This document shows positions 18,037-25,976 of a DNA stretch of 33,842 nucleotides, one piece after another. The stretch is from an uncultured Ruminococcus sp. (GTDB lineage: Bacteria > Bacillota > Clostridia > Oscillospirales > CAG-272). The stretch's first letter is position 1. Each line of letters opens with the position of its first letter. The stretch covers positions 1 to 33,842 of the forward strand of contig URUL01000010.1 of the NCBI GenBank assembly GCA_900551005.1, given 5' to 3'. The notes under the pieces are model-generated. The model searched no databases, had not been told where the DNA came from, and saw nothing but the letters and a program-made list of their open reading frames with translations. The translations under genes were made by a program, and so were the position numbers.

Positions 18037-18999
18037 CTAATTCTTCTTATTTGCTTCCGCCTGTGCACGCAGATGCTCCGTCAGACTCTTATTGAATTCC
18101 ACGGCGGTATTATAGCCCATTCTCTTCTGACGGCTTTCCATAGCCGCTATCTCGATTATTATAGCCAGATTTCTGCCGGGTTGTACAGGGATCGTATTCG
18201 TAGGTATATCAAGTCCGAGGATATTGGTAGTCTCCTGCTCGAGTCCGAGTCTGTCATAAACCTTATCCTGGTTCCAGTGCTCGAGCTTGATGATGAAATC
18301 GATCTTTTCGCTCTCCTTTACCGCGCCGACACCGAATATACGGCGTATATCCACTATACCTATACCGCGAAGCTCCACATAATGCTTGATGATCTCCGGC
18401 GCCGTGCCGACGAGTGTTTTCTCCGAGACACGCTTTATCTCAACGGCATCATCCGCGATAAGCCGATGACCGCGCTTTACCAGCTCGATTGCCGTTTCGC
18501 TCTTGCCTATGCCGCTGTCTCCGAGAATAAGGATCCCTTCGCCGTATACTTCGACGAAAACGCCATGGCGGCGTATGCGCGGAGCGAGGTGAATATTCAG
18601 CGAAGCGATGGCGGCAGACTGAAAGCCGGATGTTGTATAATTGGTTCTGAAAAGCGGAAGTCCGTATTTGCGGCATACGTTCATGATCTCGTCAAAGGCG
18701 GAAAGCCCCGATGTTATGACGAGTGCGGGCGGATTATGCGCCGCCAGCCGTTCGAGCTTATATTGACGCTCCTCCGCAGACAAGGAGGACAGAAACTGAT
18801 GCTCCGCATGACCGATGAGCTGTATTCTCTTGTGGTCAAAGCAGTCGTAAAAACCGTTGAGCGCAAGACCGGGACGGTTTACGGCGGAGCTGTAGATCAG
18901 TATATCGTCATATTTTTCGGGAACATATATGACTTCCAGTCTGAATTCTTCGGCAAGCTCTCTCAGTTTGACAGAATATACTTCGGTGCTGTTGTCCAT
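18037..18999 (-). CDS. hprK: HPr kinase/phosphorylase
   Basis: Hexameric cytosolic enzyme that phosphorylates (and dephosphorylates) HPr on Ser46, the master signal for carbon catabolite repression in Gram-positive bacteria. It is 320 residues, normal length. The N-terminal domain covers about 1-130. Then come the conserved His (H145), Walker A GDSGIGKSE (160-168), the DD pair after RLIADD (183-184), and the HprK signature ELRGIGIVDIRRIFGVGAV (209-227). The C-terminal PVQPGRNLAIIIE and MGYNTA motifs end the catalytic domain. The Shine-Dalgarno AAGGAG and a clear promoter precede the start. It leads an apparent operon with the DUF2232 gene and gdpP, which links carbon and c-di-AMP signalling in one transcript. 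Confidence 0.97.
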   Translation of the reverse strand: MDNSTEVYSVKLRELAEEFRLEVIYVPEKYDDILIYSSAVNRPGLALNGFYDCFDHKRIQLIGHAEHQFLSSLSAEERQYKLERLAAHNPPALVITSGLSAFDEIMNVCRKYGLPLFRTNYTTSGFQSAAIASLNIHLAPRIRRHGVFVEVYGEGILILGDSGIGKSETAIELVKRGHRLIADDAVEIKRVSEKTLVGTAPEIIKHYVELRGIGIVDIRRIFGVGAVKESEKIDFIIKLEHWNQDKVYDRLGLEQETTNILGLDIPTNTIPVQPGRNLAIIIEIAAMESRQKRMGYNTAVEFNKSLTEHLRAQAEANKKN

Positions 19000-19052
19000 G
19001 ATAAAACTCCTTTTCTCCGCCGCAAGTCAAAGACCCGCATAATATTATATTT

Positions 19053-19081
19053 ATAATACCATATATCGGTAAATTTTTCAA
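19053..19081 (-). promoter_or_regulatory. Sigma-A promoter of hprK
   Basis: On the minus strand, TTGAAA (19081-19076), a 17-bp spacer, and TATTAT (19058-19053). Confidence 0.72.
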
Positions 19082-19123
19082 TACATTTTTTATTTTTTAT
19101 CCGACACGCGCCCCTGCCGATGA

Positions 19124-19167
19124 CGAAAAAGAATCAGCACGGCGTAAAGCGTTTACACCGTGCTGAT
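19124..19167 (-). terminator. Terminator of the FKBP lipoprotein gene
   Basis: A long stem from 19133 to 19167 (ATCAGCACGG with CCGTGCTGAT, extended by GTAAA/TTTAC after one mismatch). TTCTTTTT follows on the minus strand, just after the stop at 19183. Confidence 0.88.
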
Positions 19168-19182
19168 ATTTTTGATCTGTCA

Positions 19183-20637
19183 TCAATAAAGCATCATATA
19201 CGAAATGTCAAAGGGCAGGCACTCCAGCTGATCATAGATGATCTGCGCCGAGAAATATGCCTTTGCATCTACCATGAGCTTTGATTCGCCGTAGCTGTCA
19301 AGAAGGTCCTGTCTCGTGTATGACGTTCCGTCCTGAGAACTGAGTGTCGTAACAAGATAGTCGAGATACCCATTGAATTTCTCATCCGTAATCTCTACGC
19401 TGTTATCCCTGAGCAGCTTGGAGCATGCAAGGTCGCGGAGAGTCATGTTTTCACCGTTCTTTTGTGCATAGAGCTTTATGCCGCCGTCCGGGAAAAGTGT
19501 CTCCTCGGTCTTCTTAAGCGAATATCCCTGACCCTGATAGTAGTTTTTGTAGTAATAATTTACTCGTGACTCCGCGAGAGTCTTATAGTAATATTTATAG
19601 TCGTTGAGAAGCGATGAGGGGTATTTTATGATTTCCGTCTTGGAACAGAGCAGGTCTGTGCTTACATACATCGCATGGTACTGGAGACGCATTGCATTCT
19701 TGTAGTCCCATGTATTCTGATAATCGGTATTGTTCTTTATGAATTCATCGCTGAATCGGTAGCCCTTGTGAATCGTGATCTCAAACTTTGTGTCCTTGCC
19801 TGCAAGTGCGGAGGTTCCGTAGTTATCGGGGAATTTCACGTCGATCGTGAAGGTTTCACCGACCTTATGACCTACGATAGACGTTTCGAAGCCTTTGACA
19901 AAGCTTGCATAGCCGAGGTGCATCGTATAGTTTTCATAGGAGCCGCCGCTGAAAGTCTCTCCGTTGAGTGTGCCCGTGTAATCGATGGTGACGATATCGC
20001 CGAGGCTTACCGTATCACCCTCTTCGATCACTGCTCCGTTTATAGCGGAAAGAGATTCGGCAACGCCGAATATGATCTCGGAATCGGCATAGATGGAAGG
20101 ATATACGGCAACGGGCGTAATCGTAAACGAAACAGTCTTTCCCGCTACAGCGGCATCGGTATAATCCTCGGGAATATCCATATTGAAGGTAAATGCCGTT
20201 TTGTATTCTACCGTTCGGTAGCTTGCTTGTGCAATATCTCCCGTCTTTGTGATATCATAGATGAGCGCATCATCGAAGCTTCTGTTAGCAGCATCTTTTC
20301 CGACATAGTAGCCCTTTACGTAATTTTCGTCCGTATCAAGGCACCATGCGCTGTATTTATTTTTTACTTCCTTGCCTTCCTCATCCGTCGAAACGATACT
20401 TGCAGTAACCTTGAAATCTACAGCATAGGAATCAAAAATATTGTACTGTGAATAAGTTGTCGAAAGCTCGAGCTTGGAGGCCTCATAATCCTGCTTTATC
20501 ATATCGAGAGTGATATCTGCAGGCGAAACGGGCTTTATATATTTGGAATAGTCCGCATTCGCGTAGTCAAAGCTTCCGCATGACACGAGCGATATCATGA
20601 TAAGTGCCGCAAAAGCAAGGCATAAAATCTTTTTCAT
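19183..20637 (-). CDS. Surface lipoprotein with an FKBP-type prolyl isomerase domain (trigger-factor-like)
   Basis: Exported lipoprotein of 484 residues. The signal peptide ends in a lipobox LVSC with the lipidated Cys at residue 20. The central part contains an FKBP-type peptidyl-prolyl isomerase domain at about 205-290 (GDIVTIDYTGTLNGETFSGG, then LGYASFVKGFETSIVGHKVGE). A helical C-terminal part (about 295-484) resembles the chaperone domain of trigger factor. A similar beta domain may precede the FKBP domain at about 70-190. It probably works as an extracytoplasmic foldase for secreted proteins, in the manner of PrsA but with an FKBP fold (inference). GAAAGGA precedes the start. A short hairpin (20653-20673) lies just before the Shine-Dalgarno. 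Confidence 0.87.
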   Translation of the reverse strand: MKKILCLAFAALIMISLVSCGSFDYANADYSKYIKPVSPADITLDMIKQDYEASKLELSTTYSQYNIFDSYAVDFKVTASIVSTDEEGKEVKNKYSAWCLDTDENYVKGYYVGKDAANRSFDDALIYDITKTGDIAQASYRTVEYKTAFTFNMDIPEDYTDAAVAGKTVSFTITPVAVYPSIYADSEIIFGVAESLSAINGAVIEEGDTVSLGDIVTIDYTGTLNGETFSGGSYENYTMHLGYASFVKGFETSIVGHKVGETFTIDVKFPDNYGTSALAGKDTKFEITIHKGYRFSDEFIKNNTDYQNTWDYKNAMRLQYHAMYVSTDLLCSKTEIIKYPSSLLNDYKYYYKTLAESRVNYYYKNYYQGQGYSLKKTEETLFPDGGIKLYAQKNGENMTLRDLACSKLLRDNSVEITDEKFNGYLDYLVTTLSSQDGTSYTRQDLLDSYGESKLMVDAKAYFSAQIIYDQLECLPFDISYMMLY

Positions 20638-20704
20638 TTTTTATTTCCTTTCGGCTTTGCAGGAGTGCAAGCCTGTTTTTTATTACGGGTACATACACCG
20701 CTAT

Positions 20705-20732
20705 TTTATATAGTATATCACGGAATTATCAA
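20705..20732 (-). promoter_or_regulatory. Possible sigma-A promoter of the FKBP lipoprotein gene
   Basis: On the minus strand, TTGATA (20732-20727), a 16-bp spacer, and TATAAA (20710-20705). The region is AT-rich, so this is a moderate call. Read-through from the upstream gene is also possible because I see no terminator between them. Confidence 0.5.
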
Positions 20733-20780
20733 AAGCACAAGCATTTTTCCCTAAATTTACAAAATATACACTTTTGACTT

Positions 20781-22496
20781 TCAGCGCAAGCCTGCCATTC
20801 GCTCTCTGTTAAATCCGTTTTTCAAGCATTTTATTTCTATGCGGTTGTGATGTGGCGTTGTACCCGTCATGGCAACGGTAAAGCTGCCCCCGTCCGGTGT
20901 AGACGTGCCTCGCATACCCTTGGTATAAATATGAGAATAGTAGCCGCCGTCAATAGAGAAAGAGAAAAGATCGGGGAAAGTATAGAGTGCTCTGCCCTTT
21001 TTGAGAAGAACATAATCTCCGCCGGAGGTGACCATGGCAGTGTCGTCCGTATCATATCTGCCGCCCGGATCCATAACTATCTCCAATTTCGTGAGCACGC
21101 CTTCGCATGCGCCGGAATCAATATCCAAAGCAATGCCGTCGGGAAGTATCTCTATATCCATTACCGTGCGGAATTCCTGAATATTGATGAAGTGGCGCTT
21201 GCTATGGTCCATTTTGTGCCAATCGGAGGTTTCGGGCTTTTCTTCCAGCTGTGAGCGGTAGCCGGCAAATTCGTCGTCGACCATCCTGTAGCCCTTTTCC
21301 GTCTGTATGATCTCCGTGGCGCGGAACTGAGAATGAGGATCACCGAAGAAAGAGCCGCCGAACCGCAATTGGATCAAATGAGAGCCGCACTGCAACTGGA
21401 GGAAGGTGGGCTGTCTCTGCTTGACAACGGTGACAGTCATATTGCTCTCGGGCTTGTATACACGGGCAATTCCGCTTTTCGGAAGAAATATGGTATGATC
21501 GGCTTTGGGAGCCTTGGATTCTATTTCAGCATATCTTTCTATGATCTCGGGTCTTGCCATGAGCAGATCTATCGCATCAGGAGAAAATCCCCCCCTGCCC
21601 TCGGCGGAATTGCGCTCCATTTCTTCAAGAAACTTGTCTGCATAGTAGGCAAACTCGGGATTTCTCTGCTCCAGCGCAAGGAAAAGATATATCGGATAAT
21701 AGAGGATGTCTCTATAACGGGAATATTTGTCCTGTCTTGCGGAATTGAGCGTACATATTGTGCCATCCGGTTCAAAGAAGCTGAACATGAGATTCAGATT
21801 TCTTCTCGGATATTCGAAGAACTGCGGATCATTCATGAATATTCCCAATACCGAAAATGCTTTATCACATATAAAATTATATACTCCGGTCGAACGCTCG
21901 GTATATTCTCCGTTTTCATCACAGTCAATGCCTTCCATGAGAAAACGGTTTATTGTTTCGAGATAACGCTTGTCCCCTGTGTGCTTATAAATAATGGAGA
22001 GCGCTGAGGAGATAATCCAACGATGATTCGGCGTATGGAAACCGAGATTGATCATTGCCTCTCCGTGACGTTTGATCGCTTCGAGAAGCTTTGCATAGAG
22101 AAGTTCCTCCTTCTCGGTGTGCTCTGAGCAGCGATATACGATTTCTATAACGCAGAAGAAATCGCGAACAATAAAGCCGCACTGCGCGGGATCATGAAAA
22201 TTCGTCTGGCGCAGGTCTACCGAGCCATCCTCATGAACCTTATCGGCATAGGCATCCAACAAATCGAGTGCATAGTCAAGGAGCATCGGATCGTGAGTAT
22301 AGCGCGTACCCGGCAGATAATAGCCGCGTACCGCCTGAGCGATCACGCAGGAATCGAGCGCGGTCTCACTGTAATCCAGCATCGGGCTCATAAAAAGATC
22401 AACGCAGTGCTCTACACCGCCCTCTTTGAATCGCTCGTAGTAAACGGCAAATTCCTTTTCAAAGAGTTTGATCTGTGCTTGAAAATGGTTTCTCAT
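20781..22496 (-). CDS. Cytoplasmic toroid-type protein, possibly heparinase II/III- or lyase-like
   Basis: A 571-residue protein without a signal peptide. The N-terminal two thirds look all-helical with Trp/Tyr/His-rich repeats, as in alpha/alpha-toroid polysaccharide lyases and related hydrolases. A characteristic stretch reads TPNHRWIISSAL, then DENGEYTERSTGVYN, where His, Arg, Glu and Tyr could be catalytic. From about residue 345 the protein changes to a beta-rich part (SGIARVYKPE onward), as in the C-terminal beta-sandwich of such lyases. The exact family and substrate are not certain. The start at 22496 has GGGGGAAG 7 nt upstream. An in-frame ATG at 22556 falls on the -10 box of a clear promoter and is rejected. 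It lies upstream of the FKBP lipoprotein gene on the same strand. Confidence 0.6.
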   Translation of the reverse strand: MRNHFQAQIKLFEKEFAVYYERFKEGGVEHCVDLFMSPMLDYSETALDSCVIAQAVRGYYLPGTRYTHDPMLLDYALDLLDAYADKVHEDGSVDLRQTNFHDPAQCGFIVRDFFCVIEIVYRCSEHTEKEELLYAKLLEAIKRHGEAMINLGFHTPNHRWIISSALSIIYKHTGDKRYLETINRFLMEGIDCDENGEYTERSTGVYNFICDKAFSVLGIFMNDPQFFEYPRRNLNLMFSFFEPDGTICTLNSARQDKYSRYRDILYYPIYLFLALEQRNPEFAYYADKFLEEMERNSAEGRGGFSPDAIDLLMARPEIIERYAEIESKAPKADHTIFLPKSGIARVYKPESNMTVTVVKQRQPTFLQLQCGSHLIQLRFGGSFFGDPHSQFRATEIIQTEKGYRMVDDEFAGYRSQLEEKPETSDWHKMDHSKRHFINIQEFRTVMDIEILPDGIALDIDSGACEGVLTKLEIVMDPGGRYDTDDTAMVTSGGDYVLLKKGRALYTFPDLFSFSIDGGYYSHIYTKGMRGTSTPDGGSFTVAMTGTTPHHNRIEIKCLKNGFNRERMAGLR

Positions 22497-22554
22497 AAAA
22501 GCTTCCCCCATTACTGTAGGCGTAATATCGGCGGTATTGCCGATTTGCACCCCC

Positions 22555-22583
22555 ATTGTATCATCATGTCATGGAAAAGTCAA
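22555..22583 (-). promoter_or_regulatory. Sigma-A promoter of the toroid-protein gene
   Basis: On the minus strand, TTGACT (22583-22578), a 17-bp spacer, and TACAAT (22560-22555). It settles the start of the following gene at 22496. Confidence 0.75.
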
Positions 22584-22587
22584 CATA

Positions 22588-22629
22588 AAAATAAAATAAA
22601 TTTCGGAGCGGATATCTATCCGCTCCGAA
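22588..22629 (-). terminator. Terminator of dpaAB
   Basis: TTCGGAGCGGAT (22602-22613) pairs with ATCCGCTCCGAA (22618-22629) around a 4-nt loop. A T-rich tail follows on the minus strand. It lies 14 bp after the dpaB stop. Confidence 0.88.
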
Positions 22630-22642
22630 GCCTTTGAAATGT

Positions 22643-23209
22643 TCATTTTTGCAAAAATACGGGCTGTATCTGCCTGCCCGCAAAAGCGGATACCATCGTT
22701 TCCTTCAGCCGCGTGAAATCGCATATGAGAGAACTCGGCTTCCCTTCCGGATCATCCTGAAACATCGGCACAAAATAAATATTTTTCCGTGAGAGAAGTG
22801 CGCCTATGTTTTTCAGATTTGCCGAAAGTGCGTCGTTCGTTGCAAGTGCTATCACGACGGGACGGTTTGAGCGAAGCTGTGCTTTTGCCGCCATGGTAAC
22901 CGGCGTGTCGGTTATTCCCGCCGCCATTTTGGCAAGAGTATTTCCCGTGCACGGCGCGATGACGAGCATGTCAAGCTTCGTTTTCGGACCGATCGGCTCC
23001 GCGCCCTCGATGGTGTGTACGATCTCCTTTCCGCATATTTCGGATACGGTCCTTTTGATATCCTCCGCTTTTCCGAAGCGCGTATCCGTTTCGTATACAT
23101 TGGCACTCATCACGGGAAGAATATCATTCCCCTCCGATACGAGTGAGCGAAGTATGCCGATGGACTTTCCAATCGTGCAGAACGAACCGCAGAAGCAATA
23201 TCCAATCAT
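22643..23209 (-). CDS. spoVFB: Dipicolinate synthase subunit B
   Basis: Flavoprotein-type subunit of dipicolinate synthase (SpoVFB/DpaB). With DpaA it oxidises 4-hydroxy-tetrahydrodipicolinate to dipicolinic acid in the mother cell; DPA then loads the spore core and gives heat resistance. It is 188 residues, close to the usual length. The family pattern is visible in the opening GYCFCGSFCTIGKS and in LVIAPCTGNTLAKMAAGITDTPV in two overlapping parts, where the PCTGNT loop binds the cofactor. The start overlaps the dpaA stop (ATGA) and is preceded by GGAGGAAA, so translation is coupled. It has the usual partner and order. Confidence 0.94.
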   Translation of the reverse strand: MIGYCFCGSFCTIGKSIGILRSLVSEGNDILPVMSANVYETDTRFGKAEDIKRTVSEICGKEIVHTIEGAEPIGPKTKLDMLVIAPCTGNTLAKMAAGITDTPVTMAAKAQLRSNRPVVIALATNDALSANLKNIGALLSRKNIYFVPMFQDDPEGKPSSLICDFTRLKETMVSAFAGRQIQPVFLQK

Positions 23210-24105
23210 GTTTTTCCTCCGTATTTCATTTCATTCTGATTTTCATATATTATATTTATGACCGTATCGGCGATATATCCGCCCGCGGTATCGGGCGCAA
23301 CTCTGCCGGGAAGTGAGAGGGCAAGTATCGCCTTTATGCCGAGCGTGTTCGCGTACCCGTAGTCAACGCCGCCCGGCTTTGATGCCAGATCTATAATCAG
23401 CGTATCGCGGCGCATTCCGTCGAGCACTCCGCGGTCTATTACCATCTTCGGCACGGTATTGAAAATACAGTCATATCCCGCAACTTGCTCCGCGAGAGCA
23501 TCAAAATCCATCGCCTCATAGCCATATGCTCTTGCCCATGCCCGCGCGTGGCTCTTGCGTGCAAAAACAGTGACATCGACACCGAGCGCCGCGGCTTTAT
23601 GAGCCAGAATATTTGCCACTCTTCCGAAGCCGAGCACTGCCGCCTTCATATTATGAAGAGTTATCGGCAGCTCCTCCATGGCTATGGCAATCGCTCCCTC
23701 TGCTGTCGGGATAGCATTCATCACCGTCAGCTCCTCGCGCTCATAATAATCAATGCACCGTATTCCTCTCTCCTCTATGCGGAGAAGAAACTCCGGCGAT
23801 ATCTTACCTCCGAGAAGAAGGGCTCCCCGTGGCATACCCTCCGCTATTTCGTCTATCGTTATTTCTTCATTGGTAAAGGGTGCGTTTATGTATATGCCGC
23901 CTGCATCTGCGGGAAGCGGCAGTATCACAATATCCGCTCCCGTGAGAGCCTCCTCTGCCGAAGCACACTTTTTTGCATCACCAAAATCGACTTTATATAT
24001 ATCTATACCGTAAAAGCGGACATCAAAGCCTCTTGACGCAAGTTCCCGCGTGAGTGCCGCCTGACGCATATCGCCTCCTATCACGGATATACGTTTTTCT
24101 GTCAT
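23206..24105 (-). CDS. spoVFA: Dipicolinate synthase subunit A
   Basis: NAD(P)-binding catalytic subunit of dipicolinate synthase (SpoVFA/DpaA), 299 residues, normal for the family. An N-terminal Rossmann-like segment (ISVIGGDMRQ, residues 6-15) carries the family-typical GGDxRQ. The conserved NAIPTAEGAIAIAMEE lies at 130-145. The cofactor-binding VLGFGRVA lies at 157-164, and IIDLASKPGGVDY comes later. The start at 24105 has GGAG 9-10 nt upstream. The frame runs open further to 24273 but would pass through the promoter region, and the extra residues are not family-like. It is divergent from spoIIR and is followed by spoVFB with a 4-bp overlap. A sigma-E-like promoter precedes it. Confidence 0.94.
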   Translation of the reverse strand: MTEKRISVIGGDMRQAALTRELASRGFDVRFYGIDIYKVDFGDAKKCASAEEALTGADIVILPLPADAGGIYINAPFTNEEITIDEIAEGMPRGALLLGGKISPEFLLRIEERGIRCIDYYEREELTVMNAIPTAEGAIAIAMEELPITLHNMKAAVLGFGRVANILAHKAAALGVDVTVFARKSHARAWARAYGYEAMDFDALAEQVAGYDCIFNTVPKMVIDRGVLDGMRRDTLIIDLASKPGGVDYGYANTLGIKAILALSLPGRVAPDTAGGYIADTVINIIYENQNEMKYGGKT

Positions 24106-24153
24106 TTTTTCAAATTCTCCTCTTTTAAAAGCTTTCTTCGGCATACGGATAAA

Positions 24154-24183
24154 ATTATATGCCTCCGATACCTTATAATATGC
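24154..24183 (-). promoter_or_regulatory. Sigma-E-like (mother-cell) promoter of spoVFAB
   Basis: On the minus strand, GCATATT (24183-24177) matches the sigma-E -35 consensus KMATATT. After 15 bp, CATATAAT (24161-24154) matches the -10 CATACAHT with one difference. The -10 lies 49 bp before the spoVFA start. Confidence 0.65.
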
Positions 24184-24238
24184 AGAAAAGGTGCGGCGTG
24201 CGAATATGGAAAATTTTACCGGGAAATTCAGATCCTGC

Positions 24239-24268
24239 GAATATTGCATCCGCCTTTTGCGCATAATA
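24239..24268 (+). promoter_or_regulatory. Forespore (sigma-F/G-like) promoter of spoIIR
   Basis: GAATA (24239-24243), an 18-bp spacer, and CATAATA (24262-24268) match the sigma-G pattern GHATR-N17/18-CATNHTA at every fixed position. It also fits the overlapping sigma-F pattern with two differences. The -10 lies 44 bp before the spoIIR start; spoIIR is a sigma-F gene in Bacillus. Confidence 0.65.
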
Positions 24269-24312
24269 GCCATACAAGGAAATTTTTCTTAAATCAAAGG
24301 AGAAAATAAAAA

Positions 24313-24894
24313 ATGCGTTATCTTGTCATATTCACCTCTCTCGTACTCGCTCTCTGTATGCTCTGCTCTTTTCTTCCGGCAAAAAGCGATATGCGCATAT
24401 ATGATGACATCGTCCGCCTGCATATCATCGCGGCATCCGACAGCGATGATGACCAACGTCTGAAGGAGGGCGTGCGCGACGCGGTGCTTCCTCTGCTTGC
24501 CGAAGCATCAGAGCAGGCAAAGAATGCAAAAGAAGCCGAGCTTTTTCTCTCGGCTACGCTGGATGCCGCTCGCGAAACGGCGGAAAACTATCTTCGAGCA
24601 AACGGCTGTGATGATCCCGTTTCGGTCACGGTCTCGCGCGAGAAATATCCCGAGAAGAGCTTTGAGGATATCACTCTGCCTGCGGGAACATACACCTCCC
24701 TGCGCATTATGATAGGCGAAGCCTCGGGACATAACTGGTGGGGCGTACTGTTCCCTCAGCTCTGCACGGGAGCGGCAAGTGCCGAAAAGGAGCTGAAAAA
24801 AACAGGCTTCACCTCCGACCAGATAAAAATACTGACCGAAAGCGAAAGCCCGAAATATAAGATCAAATTTAAGATACTGGAGATCTTCTCCTGA
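24313..24894 (+). CDS. spoIIR: Stage II sporulation protein R
   Basis: Secreted signalling protein made in the forespore. It crosses to the intermembrane space and triggers SpoIIGA to process pro-sigma-E in the mother cell. It is 193 residues with an N-terminal signal/anchor helix (about 3-21). The two family signatures are present: DIVRLHIIAASDSDDDQRLK near residues 32-51 and GHNWWGVLFPQLC near 137-149. AAAGGAG precedes the ATG. Its 3' end overlaps ppx/gppA tail-to-tail by 26 bp. The forespore promoter upstream agrees with the known timing of the family. Confidence 0.95.
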   Translation: MRYLVIFTSLVLALCMLCSFLPAKSDMRIYDDIVRLHIIAASDSDDDQRLKEGVRDAVLPLLAEASEQAKNAKEAELFLSATLDAARETAENYLRANGCDDPVSVTVSREKYPEKSFEDITLPAGTYTSLRIMIGEASGHNWWGVLFPQLCTGAASAEKELKKTGFTSDQIKILTESESPKYKIKFKILEIFS

Positions 24895-25837
24895 AATTTT
24901 CATCGATAAACTCGAGAAGGAAGCCGTCGCGTGCGCCGCTTCCGCAGGAAACGATCGTCTCTACGCGCAGAAAAGCAAATATCTCGGCATAGGCGAGAAG
25001 TCCCGGCATAATGGAATTGAGCCTGTCTCCCGCAATGGAGGAGAGCAGCTTGCCGCCGTTTTTCATATCGGCTATCATGCTCTTTTTGAGTATCGGTATA
25101 TCGGTGGCGGGGAAGCTATAGCCATCCGTCATGCCCGAGGTGCCGAAAACCGCTTTATGAAGTTTTGCTATCGTGCGAGCCGTGCCGCCCGTGAGGTACG
25201 CCGTGCCGCCGAAGCCGCGGAACTCCTTCTTCGAGCCAATGACCATGCGCGTATATCGGATAATGTTCCACGATTCCGCTCTTGTCGGAAACGGGGGACA
25301 TTTTTTCTGTCTGACATAATTGCGATAGAGGGCGAGACTGCCTATTTTCATGCTGGAGAGCGCCTTTATCTCCATGTTTTCAAAGGCTATCATCTCCGTG
25401 CTTCCGCCGCCCATATCCAAAACCACGCCGCGCTCCGCCATCTCATCACCGAATCTGCCGAGCATGGCGGCAAAATCATAGCGCGCCTCTTTTTCGCCCG
25501 TTATCACCGATATTTCCATGCCGAGCTCGTCATGAATGCGGCGAGCGATCGCCGCTCCGTTTGAAACGGCACGAAGTCCCGCCGTGGCAAAAGCCATGAT
25601 CCGCAGGCAGCCGTAATCCTTCGCCTTTTCGCTGAAACCGGAGAGCGTCTGCATGAGCATTTCGGTCCCGCGCTCGGTTATCTCTCCCTTGTTTACGAGC
25701 GCCGCAAGTCCGAGCATATTCCGTGCAGATGCCGCGATGGAATATTCACGGCTCTCCGTATTGATGTCGTATATATTCATTCTGACGCTGTTGGCGCCTA
25801 TGTCGATAACAGCGCATCTGTAAAGCTTATTCTGCAT
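24869..25837 (-). CDS. Ppx/GppA-family exopolyphosphatase or guanosine pentaphosphatase
   Basis: Actin-fold (ASKHA) phosphatase of 322 residues, the short two-domain form common in Bacillota. The phosphate-1 motif is VIDIGANSVRMNIYD (residues 10-24). The central motif is ATAGLRAVSNG (about 84-94). The phosphate-2 motif GVVLDMGGGSTEMIAF (about 137-152) carries the catalytic region. The Glu of EKEARYDF (about 114-121) matches the catalytic Glu of the family. It would degrade polyphosphate and/or pppGpp; sequence alone does not separate the two. The last 26 bp overlap the end of spoIIR on the other strand, and no terminator lies between them. It has its own promoter but a weak Shine-Dalgarno (GAGAGTAGGT). 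Confidence 0.9.
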   Translation of the reverse strand: MQNKLYRCAVIDIGANSVRMNIYDINTESREYSIAASARNMLGLAALVNKGEITERGTEMLMQTLSGFSEKAKDYGCLRIMAFATAGLRAVSNGAAIARRIHDELGMEISVITGEKEARYDFAAMLGRFGDEMAERGVVLDMGGGSTEMIAFENMEIKALSSMKIGSLALYRNYVRQKKCPPFPTRAESWNIIRYTRMVIGSKKEFRGFGGTAYLTGGTARTIAKLHKAVFGTSGMTDGYSFPATDIPILKKSMIADMKNGGKLLSSIAGDRLNSIMPGLLAYAEIFAFLRVETIVSCGSGARDGFLLEFIDENFRRRSPVS

Positions 25838-25869
25838 ACCTACTCTCTCATAAAATACATTACTTCTTT

Positions 25870-25898
25870 ATAGTATCACATTTTCCTCGAAATATCAA
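25870..25898 (-). promoter_or_regulatory. Sigma-A promoter of ppx/gppA
   Basis: On the minus strand, TTGATA (25898-25893), a 17-bp spacer, and TACTAT (25875-25870). Confidence 0.65.
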
Positions 25899-25908
25899 TA
25901 AAAATATG

Positions 25909-25937
25909 CAATATTTTAGTAAGCAGGCGAATATATC
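25909..25937 (+). promoter_or_regulatory. Weak sigma-E-like promoter candidate for sigK
   Basis: CAATATT (25909-25915), a 14-bp spacer, and AATATATC (25930-25937) resemble a sigma-E promoter, but the -10 differs at three positions. sigK is a sigma-E target in other spore formers. Confidence 0.3.
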
Positions 25938-25976
25938 TAAAAAAGAATGACTCTTTATGAGGAGGATCATATCAAT

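Noticed and set aside
18073..19056. Open frame of 327 codons on the plus strand over hprK
   Set aside because: hprK on the other strand has all family motifs; the antisense product shows none.
24105..24273. Longer spoVFA start at 24273
   Set aside because: It would include the promoter region and add 56 residues that other DpaA proteins lack.
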